Source: Sulfurospirillum sp. UCH001
Lineage (GTDB): Bacteria > Campylobacterota > Campylobacteria > Campylobacterales > Sulfurospirillaceae
Reading direction: 5' to 3'
NCBI RefSeq assembly: GCF_001548035.1
Contig: NZ_AP014723.1
Span: 1-64,000, forward strand
DNA: 64,000 nucleotides
Part shown: positions 11,336 through 19,605 of the stretch, one piece after another
Layout of the letters: every line of letters starts with the position of its first letter
Numbering within the stretch: position 1 is the first letter of the stretch
Made by a program: the position numbers and the translations under genes
The notes under the pieces: generated by a model
What the model saw: only the letters and a program-made list of their open reading frames with translations
Database searches by the model: none
What the model was told of the DNA's origin: nothing

Positions 11336-12745
11336 ATGTCAAAGCAAACTATTGGGATGATTGTTCCTATTGCTGTGCTTTTTGTGTTGTGGTTTTTGCC
11401 TACTCCTCAAGGACTAAGTCTTGAAGGATGGCATTTTTTAGCTATTTTTTTAGCAGTGATCATTGGGCTTGTGATTGAACCTGTTCCAGCGGCACTGGTT
11501 GGTTTAGTAGGAATTAGTGTTGTTGCTTTGCTTGGTTTAGCGGGTAAAACTCCAGCTGCCAATGTAAAATGGGCACTCTCAGGATTTTCAAACTCCACAA
11601 TTTGGCTTATTTTTGCTGCCTTTATGTTTGCAATGGGGTATCAAAAAACAGGTCTTGGAAAGCGCATCTCTTTAGTGATGATTAAATATATGGGCAAAAG
11701 TTCACTAGGGCTTGGTTATGCAGTTGCTTTTGCAGATCTCGTATTATCGCCTTTCATGCCATCCAATACAGCGCGAGGCGGTGGTACTATCTATCCTATT
11801 GCCATCAACATTCCTATTATTTTTGGCTCTACACCAGAACATGAACCGCGTAAAATGGGAGCATATATCACATGGATTGCTATGACAGCAACCTGTGTCA
11901 CCAGTTCGATGTTTCTAACGGCACTGGCACCCAACCTTTTGGCGATAGACTTAATCGCAAAAGGGGCTAATATAACCATAGAATGGGGAGCTTGGGCAAA
12001 AATCATGATTCCTTTAATGCTACCTCTCTTTTTAGTAACACCCCTTTTGGTTTATTTGATCTATCCACCAACCCAAAAAACCTCTCCAGAAGCACCTGCT
12101 TGGGCAGCAGAAGAACTCAAAAAAATGGGCACCATTAGTTTAAAAGAGATTTTAATGGCATCCTTCGCAGGGCTTGCACTTATTCTTTGGATTTTTGGTA
12201 AAGAGTTTAAAATCGATGCAACGATAGCTGCAGTTTCTATTGTTGCTGCAATGGTTTTAACACGCGTAATCACATGGGATGATGTCATTGGCAATAAACC
12301 AGCATGGAATATCTTTATTTGGTTTGCAACGCTTGTAGCGCTTGCTTCAGGACTCAATGATGTGGGCGTTTTAAAATGGATAGGCAAAGGTACTGAAGTG
12401 TATCTCTCAGGCCTTACTCCTACGATGTTGATGATTTCGATGATAGTCTTTTTCTTTATGTTGCATTACTTTTTTGCAAGCTTGACAGCACATACGACAG
12501 CATTGTTGCCTATTTTCATTGTGATTGCAGCAAAACTGATTGCACCTGAGCAGTTAACAACATTCATGATTTTGCTCACAAGTACAATAGGACTTATGGG
12601 GATTATTACACCTTATGGCACAGGACCTTCGCCGATTTGGTACGGTGCAGGATACATCTCGCAAGGAAAATGGTGGGCACTAGGTGCTATATTTGCTCTC
12701 ATTTTTATGTCAGTATTATTACTAGGAGTATTTATTTTCCTCTAA
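11336..12745 (+). CDS. DASS-family dicarboxylate transporter (CitT/TtdT-like)
   Basis: A 469-residue inner-membrane anion transporter of the divalent anion:sodium symporter family (SLC13/DASS). It has many hydrophobic segments and the two family motifs SPFMPSNTARGGG (about 141-153) and a second, related TPYGTGPSPIWYG motif (about 422-434). The closest E. coli types are CitT and TtdT, exchangers of citrate or tartrate for succinate. It lies directly before ttdAB, so L-tartrate/succinate exchange is the likely role, though fumarate or malate cannot be excluded. The start is ATG 11336 after GGGAGG (11325-11330); an in-frame TTG lies one codon earlier. A strong terminator follows, so ttdAB has its own promoter. 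Confidence 0.88.
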   Translation: MSKQTIGMIVPIAVLFVLWFLPTPQGLSLEGWHFLAIFLAVIIGLVIEPVPAALVGLVGISVVALLGLAGKTPAANVKWALSGFSNSTIWLIFAAFMFAMGYQKTGLGKRISLVMIKYMGKSSLGLGYAVAFADLVLSPFMPSNTARGGGTIYPIAINIPIIFGSTPEHEPRKMGAYITWIAMTATCVTSSMFLTALAPNLLAIDLIAKGANITIEWGAWAKIMIPLMLPLFLVTPLLVYLIYPPTQKTSPEAPAWAAEELKKMGTISLKEILMASFAGLALILWIFGKEFKIDATIAAVSIVAAMVLTRVITWDDVIGNKPAWNIFIWFATLVALASGLNDVGVLKWIGKGTEVYLSGLTPTMLMISMIVFFFMLHYFFASLTAHTTALLPIFIVIAAKLIAPEQLTTFMILLTSTIGLMGIITPYGTGPSPIWYGAGYISQGKWWALGAIFALIFMSVLLLGVFIFL

Positions 12746-12753
12746 ATAGATTT

Positions 12754-12788
12754 ATCCTTACATGGAAAAGCCATGTAAGGATTTTTTA
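12754..12788 (+). terminator. Rho-independent terminator after the DASS transporter
   Basis: ATCCTTACATGG (12754-12765) pairs perfectly with CCATGTAAGGAT (12771-12782) around an AAAAG loop and runs into TTTTT. The 12-bp stem is strong for this AT-rich genome. Confidence 0.85.
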
Positions 12789-12818
12789 TAGGTGAACGAA
12801 AAACGTTTAAATTATAAA

Positions 12819-12835
12819 TGTGATAAAATATCACA
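12819..12835. promoter_or_regulatory. Perfect palindrome upstream of ttdA, probable operator
   Basis: TGTGATA-AAA-TATCACA is a perfect 7+3+7 inverted repeat ending 24 bases before ttdA. The TGTGATA half-site recurs upstream of the transporter. Position and symmetry fit an operator for the neighbouring GntR/FCD regulator, which is an inference. Confidence 0.6.
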
Positions 12836-12859
12836 TATTACGAAAATGAAGGAGAGTAG

Positions 12860-13759
12860 ATGTCAACTCCAAATGAGACCCAAAAAATGGTTGATATTTT
12901 GGGAAAGTTTATCGATGTAGTTTCGAAAGAACTGCCTGATGATGTGATGGCAAAACTGACTGAACTTAGAACACAAGAAGCAAGCCCTTTAGCAAAAACA
13001 ATTTACGATGTCATGTTTGAAAATATGGATAAAGCTAAAAAGCTCAACCGTCCAACATGCCAAGATACAGGTGTGATCCAATTTTTCATAAGAGCAGGTG
13101 CAAAATTCCCCCTTTTAGGAAAGCTTCGAGAGATTTTAAGAGAGGCAACCATACAAGCAACGAAAAGTGCACCATTACGTCTTAATGCGGTAGAGGTATT
13201 TGATGAAGTGAACACAGGAACCAATGTAGGTACGAATGTCCCTTTTATTGAGTGGGAGATTGTGGATGATAGCTCCAATGTGGAAATCGAAGTCTATCAA
13301 GCCGGTGGTGGGTGTTCCTTACCGGGAAGAAGTATTGTATTGCCACCGCTTGCAGGGTATGAAGGAGCGATGAAGTTTGTATTTGACACCATTGTAGATT
13401 GGGGTATCAATGCCTGCCCTCCTCTTGTTGTTGGGGTAGGCATCGGAACGTGTTCAAACTCAGCAGCACTTCTTTCAAAGAAAGCAATGTTACGTCCTGT
13501 AGGCAGTGTTCATCCTCATCCAAAAGCAGCGGAGATGGAGAAAAAAATTGAAGAAGGACTCAATGCCATTGGTCTTGGACCACAAGGTATTTCTGGAAAA
13601 AACAGTGTCATGGCAGTCCATGTTGAAGGAATGGCACATCACCCTTCCGTTTTAGGGGTAGGTGTTACGGTAGGATGCTGGGCAAACAGGCACGGTGTCA
13701 TTCGTTTTGATGAACATATGAACTATGAGATTGTTTCGCATAAGGGAGTAAGACTATGA
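12860..13759 (+). CDS. ttdA: L(+)-tartrate dehydratase subunit alpha
   Basis: TtdA is the iron-sulfur subunit of the class I dehydratase that converts L-tartrate to oxaloacetate. At 299 residues it matches E. coli TtdA (303) and shares long stretches such as LNRPTCQDTG, VEVFDEVNTG, AGGGCSLPGRS, CPPLVVGVGIGT and HPHPKAAE. The likely [4Fe-4S] ligands are the cysteines in CQDTG (about C65), GGGCSLPGR (about C152) and TVGCWANR. The gene overlaps ttdB by four bases (ATGA). Two-subunit class I fumarases share this fold, so fumarase activity cannot be ruled out, but sequence and context favour tartrate. GGAG at 12851-12854 is the ribosome-binding site. Confidence 0.9.
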   Translation: MSTPNETQKMVDILGKFIDVVSKELPDDVMAKLTELRTQEASPLAKTIYDVMFENMDKAKKLNRPTCQDTGVIQFFIRAGAKFPLLGKLREILREATIQATKSAPLRLNAVEVFDEVNTGTNVGTNVPFIEWEIVDDSSNVEIEVYQAGGGCSLPGRSIVLPPLAGYEGAMKFVFDTIVDWGINACPPLVVGVGIGTCSNSAALLSKKAMLRPVGSVHPHPKAAEMEKKIEEGLNAIGLGPQGISGKNSVMAVHVEGMAHHPSVLGVGVTVGCWANRHGVIRFDEHMNYEIVSHKGVRL

Positions 13760-14370
13760 AAAAAATTTTAACAACTCCAATTTCTGATGAAGATATCAAA
13801 TCGCTCAAAGTAGGAGACATCGTTTATTTAACAGGTACGCTTGTAACGTGTCGTGATGAAGGGCATCGTAGAGTTGTTGCAGAGGGAATTATGCCAAAGC
13901 TTCCGATGGATCGCATCGCTATTTTTCATGCAGGTCCCATTGTAAAAGATGTTGAAGGTGGTTGGGAAATGGTTTCCATTGGACCAACAACGAGTATGCG
14001 AATGGAACGCTATGAAAAAGAGTTTTTAGCAAAAACGGGTGTTAAACTGGTAATTGGTAAAGGTGGCATGGGTGCAAAAACAGCAGAAGGTTGCAAAGAA
14101 AGTACGGCTGTTCATGCTGTTTTTCCTGGTGGATGTGGTGTGGTTGCCGCAGAACAAGTCGAAAAAATTGAAGATAAAGAGTGGCCAGAATTTGGTATGC
14201 CAGAGGCTTTTTGGGTTATGAAGGTGAAGGAGTTTGGACCATTGATTATTTCGATTGATACAGAAGGCAATAACCTTTTTGAGGCCAACAAAGTTACGTT
14301 TCATCAGAAAAAAGAAGAAGCATTGAAAAAGACAGCATCACACATTGTTTCGATGATTGCTAAGAGTTAA
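13756..14370 (+). CDS. ttdB: L(+)-tartrate dehydratase subunit beta
   Basis: This is the partner of TtdA and forms the C-terminal half of the class I dehydratase. The 204-residue length matches E. coli TtdB (201), and it begins MKKILTTPI with the conserved blocks GDIVYLTGTLVTCRDEGHRR, FHAGPIV, SIGPTTSMRME and VKEFGPLIVSID-like VKEFGPLIISID. The active site sits at the interface with TtdA. Translation is coupled to ttdA through the ATGA overlap, and a terminator follows after four bases. Product oxaloacetate would feed malate, fumarate and succinate formation, which fits succinate counter-export by the neighbouring DASS transporter. Confidence 0.92.
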   Translation: MKKILTTPISDEDIKSLKVGDIVYLTGTLVTCRDEGHRRVVAEGIMPKLPMDRIAIFHAGPIVKDVEGGWEMVSIGPTTSMRMERYEKEFLAKTGVKLVIGKGGMGAKTAEGCKESTAVHAVFPGGCGVVAAEQVEKIEDKEWPEFGMPEAFWVMKVKEFGPLIISIDTEGNNLFEANKVTFHQKKEEALKKTASHIVSMIAKS

Positions 14371-14374
14371 TACT

Positions 14375-14398
14375 AGAGGCGCTTTTTGCGCCTCTTTT
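14375..14398. terminator. Bidirectional terminator between ttdB and the GntR gene
   Basis: AGAGGCGC (14375-14382) pairs with GCGCCTCT (14388-14395) around TTTTT and is followed by TTT. The two genes converge here, so the hairpin can serve both strands. Confidence 0.8.
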
Positions 14399-14400
14399 AA

Positions 14401-15054
14401 TTAGTTTTTGTAATTTGCTAGTGTACTGTTCATACTGTAGATGATATGTTGACGCATGGTTTCGCATGCACCTTCATAATCTTTTTTCTCTAGCTGTTCA
14501 ACAATTTTATTGTGATCTGCTAAAGAAATTCCTGCATATTCTTGAGCTGTGACCAAATGGTTCATTGATAAACCATTCCATAGTAATGAGAGAAATGATT
14601 TGAGTTTTTCACTATCTGCTGCTTCCCAAATCGTCATATGAAAGGCTTGATTAGCAAGATTGTAGGCTTCGGTATCGCCTGCTTCTTTGGCACGTTGACC
14701 TTGCTTGTTGACAGTCTGAATGGCTTTGAGTGTTTCGTCATTCATATGTTGACACGCACGTCTAAGCGCTTCGGTTTCAAGCAATATACGCATTTCATAG
14801 TGATCTTTAATAGCTTCAATCGAAATACCTTTGACAATAGCACAACGATTTTGGCGAAGTTCGAGTAGACCTTCATTGGCAAGAATTTGAAATGCTTCAC
14901 GTACGGGCGTGCGAGACATACCAACTTGCTCACCAATACTGTCAAGTGTGATGGATTGACCTTTGCTGATACCACCAGAAAGGATTGAAGAGCGCAGTAT
15001 GGAAGCTACCTGTTCACGAGCGGGTAACATTTGTACTTTTTTGAGATTGATCAT
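14401..15054 (-). CDS. GntR/FCD-family transcriptional regulator of the tartrate locus
   Basis: A 217-residue regulator with an N-terminal winged helix-turn-helix (about residues 10-70, including SITLDSIGEQVGMSRTPVREA) and a helical C-terminal FCD effector domain. The FCD metal/ligand residues appear as HYEMR, HMTIWEA and HNKIVEQ-type histidines. FCD regulators usually respond to small organic acids. It converges on ttdAB, and palindromes with a shared TGTGATA half-site precede the transporter and ttdA, so control of tartrate uptake and breakdown is likely. Whether it represses or activates cannot be seen. Confidence 0.88.
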   Translation of the reverse strand: MINLKKVQMLPAREQVASILRSSILSGGISKGQSITLDSIGEQVGMSRTPVREAFQILANEGLLELRQNRCAIVKGISIEAIKDHYEMRILLETEALRRACQHMNDETLKAIQTVNKQGQRAKEAGDTEAYNLANQAFHMTIWEAADSEKLKSFLSLLWNGLSMNHLVTAQEYAGISLADHNKIVEQLEKKDYEGACETMRQHIIYSMNSTLANYKN

Positions 15055-15235
15055 AAAATGCTCTTTATAGTTCTATATTTATTTAAGTATAGCATGACAA
15101 GGCTATCTTTTCAAGAAAAGAGCTATTTTCTTTTTTTATTTTCAAACTTTTATAGTGCTAAACAGCTCACTTTTTATTGCTTTAAGTTGTACCGTTATAC
15201 AATAAAACATGAACGTTCAATTAAGGAGAAATGTG

Positions 15236-15907
15236 ATGCTAAGAGATGTAATAACATGTTTGATTGTTCTATGTTTCCTTAGCGGATGCAACAGTAAAGA
15301 AGAAAAAAATACAGATACAAAAGCAGTTCAAAGTGTTGATGCTACGTATCAAAAGACGATTAAAGAAGAGGTCTTAAAAACCATTAATGATCCCAAGTCG
15401 TATCAAGAACTTTCATGGAAAAAACTCAAAAGTGGTGATGTTGTAAGCTCACGTATTGGCAAAAAAGTTGTCTTTATAGCCCATTCATTTAAGGGTAAAA
15501 ATATCTACGGTGGGGCAATTACACGTGAAAATATTTACTTTATAGGCGAAGATAAGCCTAGTCTTATTATAGATTTTGATGTGAAAGTGGCTTTTGAAGA
15601 GTTCTTAGCGAACAAGAGCATCATAAATCTTTTTGCAACAAGTATATGGGATATAGAAAAATTGCATGCAGAGTATAAAAAGAGTGCAACAGATCTTGAT
15701 GCGAAAGAAACTATCAAAGATTTTATCTATTCGATCAAGCGCTTTAGTAAAGCCGATCAAGACTATTTAGCAGATTCTATTTCGAATGCAAACAATCCGC
15801 TCTCTATCGCAAAAAATGTGGCACTTTTTATGAGCATTAGGCTCTTTCCTGAGTTGATTGAAGAGTTACTGTTTAATGAAATAACCTATAATGGAAAATA
15901 TAAATAA
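15236..15907 (+). CDS. Lipoprotein of unknown function
   Basis: The protein starts MLRDVITCLIVLCFLSGCNSKEEK, a short signal peptide ending in the lipobox LSGC, so it should be acylated on Cys18 and exported. The remaining 205 residues are polar with no domain I recognise. Start ATG 15236 is chosen because AAGGAG at 15223-15228 lies 7 bases upstream; earlier in-frame starts would hide the signal peptide. It is followed after 9 bases by the Sel1-repeat gene, probably in one transcript, so the two exported proteins may work together. Confidence 0.75.
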   Translation: MLRDVITCLIVLCFLSGCNSKEEKNTDTKAVQSVDATYQKTIKEEVLKTINDPKSYQELSWKKLKSGDVVSSRIGKKVVFIAHSFKGKNIYGGAITRENIYFIGEDKPSLIIDFDVKVAFEEFLANKSIINLFATSIWDIEKLHAEYKKSATDLDAKETIKDFIYSIKRFSKADQDYLADSISNANNPLSIAKNVALFMSIRLFPELIEELLFNEITYNGKYK

Positions 15908-15916
15908 GGAGCTATG

Positions 15917-16546
15917 ATGAAAAATGTTGTAAAACTCTTATCTCTTTTAGCGTTTTGTACACAATTATCGTATGCAGATGACCTTATGGATGGACTATCA
16001 GCATATGAACGAAATGACTTTGGCACTGCGGCAGAGTTTTTTCAAAAATCGTGTGACAATGACAATGCTGAGGCATGCTACAATCTTGCAAATATGTACG
16101 ATTCTGGGCTTGGCATTTATAAAGACGATCAAAAAGCGGTTATGTTGTTTACAAAAGCGTGTGATGGTGGATTTATCGACAGTTGCTACAATCTTGGTAT
16201 GATGTACGATTCTGGTGAAGGGGTTACCAAAGATGTAGTAAAAGCCTTTACGCTTTTTTATAAAACATGTGAAAAAGGGCATACCAGAGGGTGTTACAAT
16301 GTCGCATTGATGTACTACAAAGGACAAGGTGTTCAAAAAAATTATCCAAAAGCATTTGAATTATTTCAAAAAACATGTGATGAAGGGTATGAAAAAAGTT
16401 GCTATAACCTAGGAGTAATGTACCGTAACGGACAAGGTGTGACGCAAAACCTAGATAAAGCATTAGCACTTTATAAAAAAGCGTGTGAACAAGGTCTTTC
16501 TATCGCATGCGATAAGTATGGAAAACTAAGAAGCGAGATGCAATAA
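15917..16546 (+). CDS. Exported Cys-rich Sel1-repeat protein (Hcp-like)
   Basis: An N-terminal signal peptide (about 1-20, ending LSYA) precedes a compact array of about five 36-residue Sel1-like repeats. Repeats carry a paired-cysteine pattern (K-S/A-C...CYNLG/A-x-MYxxGxGV), recurring near CDNDNAEACYN, CDGGFIDSCYN, CEKGHTRGCYN, CDEGYEKSCYN and CEQGLSIACDK. Each cysteine pair should make one disulfide, as in the Helicobacter cysteine-rich proteins. The protein is periplasmic or secreted. ATG 15917 is preferred over 15914 because AAGGAG (15906-15911) is better spaced. Its role, perhaps protein binding at the envelope, is unknown. Confidence 0.85.
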   Translation: MKNVVKLLSLLAFCTQLSYADDLMDGLSAYERNDFGTAAEFFQKSCDNDNAEACYNLANMYDSGLGIYKDDQKAVMLFTKACDGGFIDSCYNLGMMYDSGEGVTKDVVKAFTLFYKTCEKGHTRGCYNVALMYYKGQGVQKNYPKAFELFQKTCDEGYEKSCYNLGVMYRNGQGVTQNLDKALALYKKACEQGLSIACDKYGKLRSEMQ

Positions 16547-16598
16547 TGTATTGTGTAGATACGGTTTTTACCAGTATCTTCCATAATATAGAATTCAA

Positions 16599-19253
16599 AT
16601 GAAACGCCATTTTCAAATTCTTGAACGCTTTCGTCGCTCTCTTCTCACAGGGCAGCAGTTACACGAAAGCGTTCCCTCTAGTCACGTCAAAAATTTCCGA
16701 GACATATCAGCTCTTTCCTATTCTGAAGTATTGGAAAAACTCCAAAGTAATCAAGAAGGCTTGACACAAAGCGAAGCGCATCATCGTTTGCATCTTTATG
16801 GTCACAATGTTGTTGCTACACATCAAAAGCAGCACAGTTTGCTTATTCTCTTATCGAAGTTTAAAGAGCCTTTGGTTGTGATGCTTTTGATTTTAGCGCT
16901 CATTAACCTTGTCTATATTCAAGATCTCAAATCGGCAAGCGTGATTGGCGCCATGACATTAATTAGTGTTGTTTTATCATTTACACAAGAGATACGTTCA
17001 GGAAAAGCAGCAGAAAAACTCAATGCAATGGTATCATCCATGGCGACTGTTGGGCGTAATGTTAATGGCAATATATCGTTATTGCAGTTGCCGATTTCTA
17101 TGCTCGTTCCTGGGGATATAGTGCACTTAGGAGCAGGAGATATTATCGCGGCAGATATGAGAATTCTTACTTCAAAAGAGCTTTTTGTTAACCAATCTAC
17201 ATTAACAGGTGAAGCAATGCCTGTTGAAAAAAATGAACAAAGCAATGCGCTCCATAATGAAAGTATTTTCGATCTTTCCAATATGTGTTACAGAGGGAGT
17301 CATGTCGAAAGTGGTTCTGCTGTTGGCATAGTGGTTCAAACAGGTAAAAAGACTTATTTAGGCTCTATTGCTACGATGCTTGAACACCAGCCCTCTTTGA
17401 CAACATTCGATAGAGGCATTAAGAAATTTACATGGATGATGATTACATTTATGCTTATCATGACTCCTGTTGTTATTGTGATCAACGGTTTATTAAAACA
17501 CGATTGGGCAGAAGCTTTTTTATTTGGTCTATCGGTTGCCGTAGGGCTTGCACCTGAAATGTTACCGATGATCGTTACTGTTAATTTGGCCAAAGGTGCG
17601 ATGAGACTTTCTCAAAAAAAAGTAATTGTCAAAAATCTTCAAGCCATTCAAAACTTTGGTGCTATGGATGTATTGTGTACCGATAAAACGGGAACACTCA
17701 CGCAAGATAAAATTATTTTAGAGCGTCATATTGATGTTACTGGAAATGAGAATGCGCATGTTTTGGAGTTAGCGTACATCAACAGCCATTATCAAACGGG
17801 GCTGAAAAATCTTCTCGATATGGCAATTTTGCAATATGTTCAGTACGAAAAATTACAAAAAAGCGATTATGTACGTAAAATCGATGAAATTCCTTTTGAT
17901 TTTAGTCGTAAACGCATGTCTGTTGTTATTGAGAATAATGCTTCAAAAAAACATCTTATGATTACGAAAGGTGCGGTTGAGGAGATTATCGCTTTGTGCC
18001 ATACATTTGAGCATCGAAGTGAAAATTTGGCATTTGATGCTTTTAACCAAGAATGTGCTTTTCAAACAGTGAAACGGCTCAATGAAGAAGGGTTTAGGGT
18101 TATTGCTATTGCTTCTAAAGAGGTAGATGTTTTACAAAGGAACTTTACGCCAGAAGATGAATGTGATTTGACATTAAACGGATTTATCGCTTTTCTTGAT
18201 CCTGCTAAAGAAGGTGTAAAAGAAGCACTTGATGCACTTCATGGCTGCGGTGTTGCAGTTAAAGTTTTAACAGGAGATAATGAAGTTGTAACACGAAAAA
18301 TATGCCATGATGTGGGGTTGATGATTACACGTGTTTATAAAGGTTCAGATATCGATACTATGAGTGATAAAACACTCAAAATTGCTGTGGAAGAAGCGAA
18401 TATTTTTGTCAAACTTTCACCTTCTCATAAAGCACGCATCGTTGAAGCATTGAACCATAATGGTCATACGACAGGCTTTTTAGGGGATGGTATTAATGAT
18501 GCTTCAGCCCTTCAAATGGCTGATGTTGGGCTTTCTGTTGATACGGCAGTGGATATTGCTAAAGAGAGTGCCGATATGATTCTTTTAGAAAAAAGCCTTC
18601 TTGTGCTCCAACAAGGTGTGATCAGTGGAAGAGAGGTCTTTGGAAATATCATCAAATACATAAAGATGAGTGCCAGTTCGAATTTTGGCAATATGTTTAG
18701 TGTTTTAGGCGCTAGCCTCTTTTTACCCTTTTTACCTATGCGTCCTATTCAAATTCTTACGAACAATTTTCTTTACGATTTATCCCAATCAACAACGCCC
18801 ACCGATAATGTTGATCCGGAGTTTATAGCAAAACCTCGTAAATGGGACATTGGAGGATTGCGCAATTTTATGTTGGTAATGGGGCCAGTGAGTTCGTTGT
18901 TTGACTATATATTGTTTGCCGTTATGTTGTATATCTTTCAGTGTTGGGAAAATCCATCGTTATTTCAAACAGGTTGGTTTGTGGAGTCGCTGGTATCGCA
19001 GACGATGATCGTGCATATCTTGCGCACCAATAAACTTCCTTTCATTCAAAGTGTTGCGAGCGTTCCTGTTCTTATTATGACATCATTTGTAATGCTCTTT
19101 GGTATGTTTCTACCCTACTCTCCTTTTGCGCAAACTTTGGGATTTCAAGCATTGCCGATGTTGTATTGGTTTATATTGTTAATGATGATGTTAGCGTATA
19201 TTGTCTTGGCGCAAAGCGTGAAACAATGGTATAGTAATCATTATGAGAGTTAA
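16599..19253 (+). CDS. mgtA: Magnesium-translocating P-type ATPase (MgtA/MgtB type)
   Basis: An 884-residue inner-membrane P-type ATPase that imports Mg2+ using ATP. The phosphorylated aspartate is D362 in CTDKTGTLTQDK. Other signatures are LTGEAMPVEK (actuator), LTGDNE (nucleotide domain), and GDGINDASALQMADVGLSVD (hinge). Length and the N-terminal LSYSEVLEKLQSNQEGLTQSEA fit class IIIB MgtA (about 900). No clear Shine-Dalgarno sequence precedes the ATG, although TAATATAG at 16584-16591 resembles a -10 box, so translation could start on a short or absent leader. No Mg2+-sensing leader structure is evident. The 3' end is only 26 bases from the tRNA-Ser fragment marking the mobile island. Confidence 0.92.
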   Translation: MKRHFQILERFRRSLLTGQQLHESVPSSHVKNFRDISALSYSEVLEKLQSNQEGLTQSEAHHRLHLYGHNVVATHQKQHSLLILLSKFKEPLVVMLLILALINLVYIQDLKSASVIGAMTLISVVLSFTQEIRSGKAAEKLNAMVSSMATVGRNVNGNISLLQLPISMLVPGDIVHLGAGDIIAADMRILTSKELFVNQSTLTGEAMPVEKNEQSNALHNESIFDLSNMCYRGSHVESGSAVGIVVQTGKKTYLGSIATMLEHQPSLTTFDRGIKKFTWMMITFMLIMTPVVIVINGLLKHDWAEAFLFGLSVAVGLAPEMLPMIVTVNLAKGAMRLSQKKVIVKNLQAIQNFGAMDVLCTDKTGTLTQDKIILERHIDVTGNENAHVLELAYINSHYQTGLKNLLDMAILQYVQYEKLQKSDYVRKIDEIPFDFSRKRMSVVIENNASKKHLMITKGAVEEIIALCHTFEHRSENLAFDAFNQECAFQTVKRLNEEGFRVIAIASKEVDVLQRNFTPEDECDLTLNGFIAFLDPAKEGVKEALDALHGCGVAVKVLTGDNEVVTRKICHDVGLMITRVYKGSDIDTMSDKTLKIAVEEANIFVKLSPSHKARIVEALNHNGHTTGFLGDGINDASALQMADVGLSVDTAVDIAKESADMILLEKSLLVLQQGVISGREVFGNIIKYIKMSASSNFGNMFSVLGASLFLPFLPMRPIQILTNNFLYDLSQSTTPTDNVDPEFIAKPRKWDIGGLRNFMLVMGPVSSLFDYILFAVMLYIFQCWENPSLFQTGWFVESLVSQTMIVHILRTNKLPFIQSVASVPVLIMTSFVMLFGMFLPYSPFAQTLGFQALPMLYWFILLMMMLAYIVLAQSVKQWYSNHYES

Positions 19254-19279
19254 GCTTTATCATGAGATAGTGAGTTGTG

Positions 19280-19299
19280 AAGTGGCGGGCAGAGGGGGA
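19280..19299 (-). repeat. tRNA-Ser 3'-end fragment, candidate att site
   Basis: These 20 bases match the reverse complement of 27715-27734, the 3' end of tRNA-Ser(GGA) plus three flanking bases, at 19 of 20 positions. The one difference would turn the G-U pair in the acceptor stem into G-C, so it looks like a true tRNA end. Integrases of mobile islands commonly duplicate tRNA 3' ends. Here the copy is inverted relative to the intact tRNA, so a single simple insertion does not explain it. Confidence 0.6.
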
Positions 19300-19326
19300 G
19301 ACATTCCCAATTCCCATTGTAACCAG

Positions 19327-19349
19327 AAACCCCGTAATTTAGGGGTTTT
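19327..19349 (+). terminator. Probable terminator after mgtA
   Basis: AAACCCC (19327-19333) pairs with GGGGTTT (19342-19348) around an 8-base loop, followed by a short T/A stretch. The rest of the 352-base gap between mgtA and the relaxase gene holds the tRNA fragment and the two repeat features listed next. Confidence 0.6.
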
Positions 19350-19393
19350 AAACGCATTTTATTCCTTTTTTTTGATGATTATAACATAAAAAA

Positions 19394-19423
19394 AGTTGGA
19401 CAAGTTGGACAAAAAGTTGGACA
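19394..19423 (+). repeat. Three direct 9-bp repeats (iteron-like)
   Basis: AGTTGGACA occurs at 19394-19402, 19403-19411 and 19415-19423. Short direct repeats beside a relaxase gene and a large inverted repeat suggest a plasmid-type protein-binding array. No replication initiator gene is visible nearby. Confidence 0.65.
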
Positions 19424-19476
19424 CTTGTATATTTTTCTTTTCTCTCTTTTTGTTCATTAGAACAAAAACACATTAC

Positions 19477-19533
19477 CAATAAACTAACTTTTTACCGAAA
19501 TGAAATGTAGGGTAAAAAAAAGTTAGTTTATTG
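19477..19533. other. oriT-like inverted repeat upstream of the relaxase gene
   Basis: A 20-base arm (19477-19496, CAATAAACTAAC...) pairs with 19511-19533 (...GTTAGTTTATTG), with a few extra A residues in the right arm and a 14-base loop. TCATAAGGTG follows directly and could hold the nick site. An inverted repeat next to a nick site just before the relaxase gene is the usual oriT layout of mobilizable plasmids. The nick position is a guess. Confidence 0.55.
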
Positions 19534-19605
19534 TCATAAGGTGTTATTACCCACGTCTAACTTTTTAATCTATAATTAAGTTTATAAATTAAAAAAGGAG
19601 AAAAA

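Noticed and set aside
12061-12387. 108-residue minus-strand open frame within the DASS transporter gene
   Set aside because: It is a shadow of a real membrane-protein gene: low-complexity Ala/Ser/Ile composition and no ribosome-binding site.
14026-14304. 92-residue minus-strand frame in ttdB
   Set aside because: It lies wholly inside ttdB, is rich in Phe, Cys and Asn, and has no ribosome-binding site.
16919-17281. 120-residue minus-strand frame within mgtA
   Set aside because: It lies opposite conserved P-type ATPase sequence and carries no motif or ribosome-binding site.
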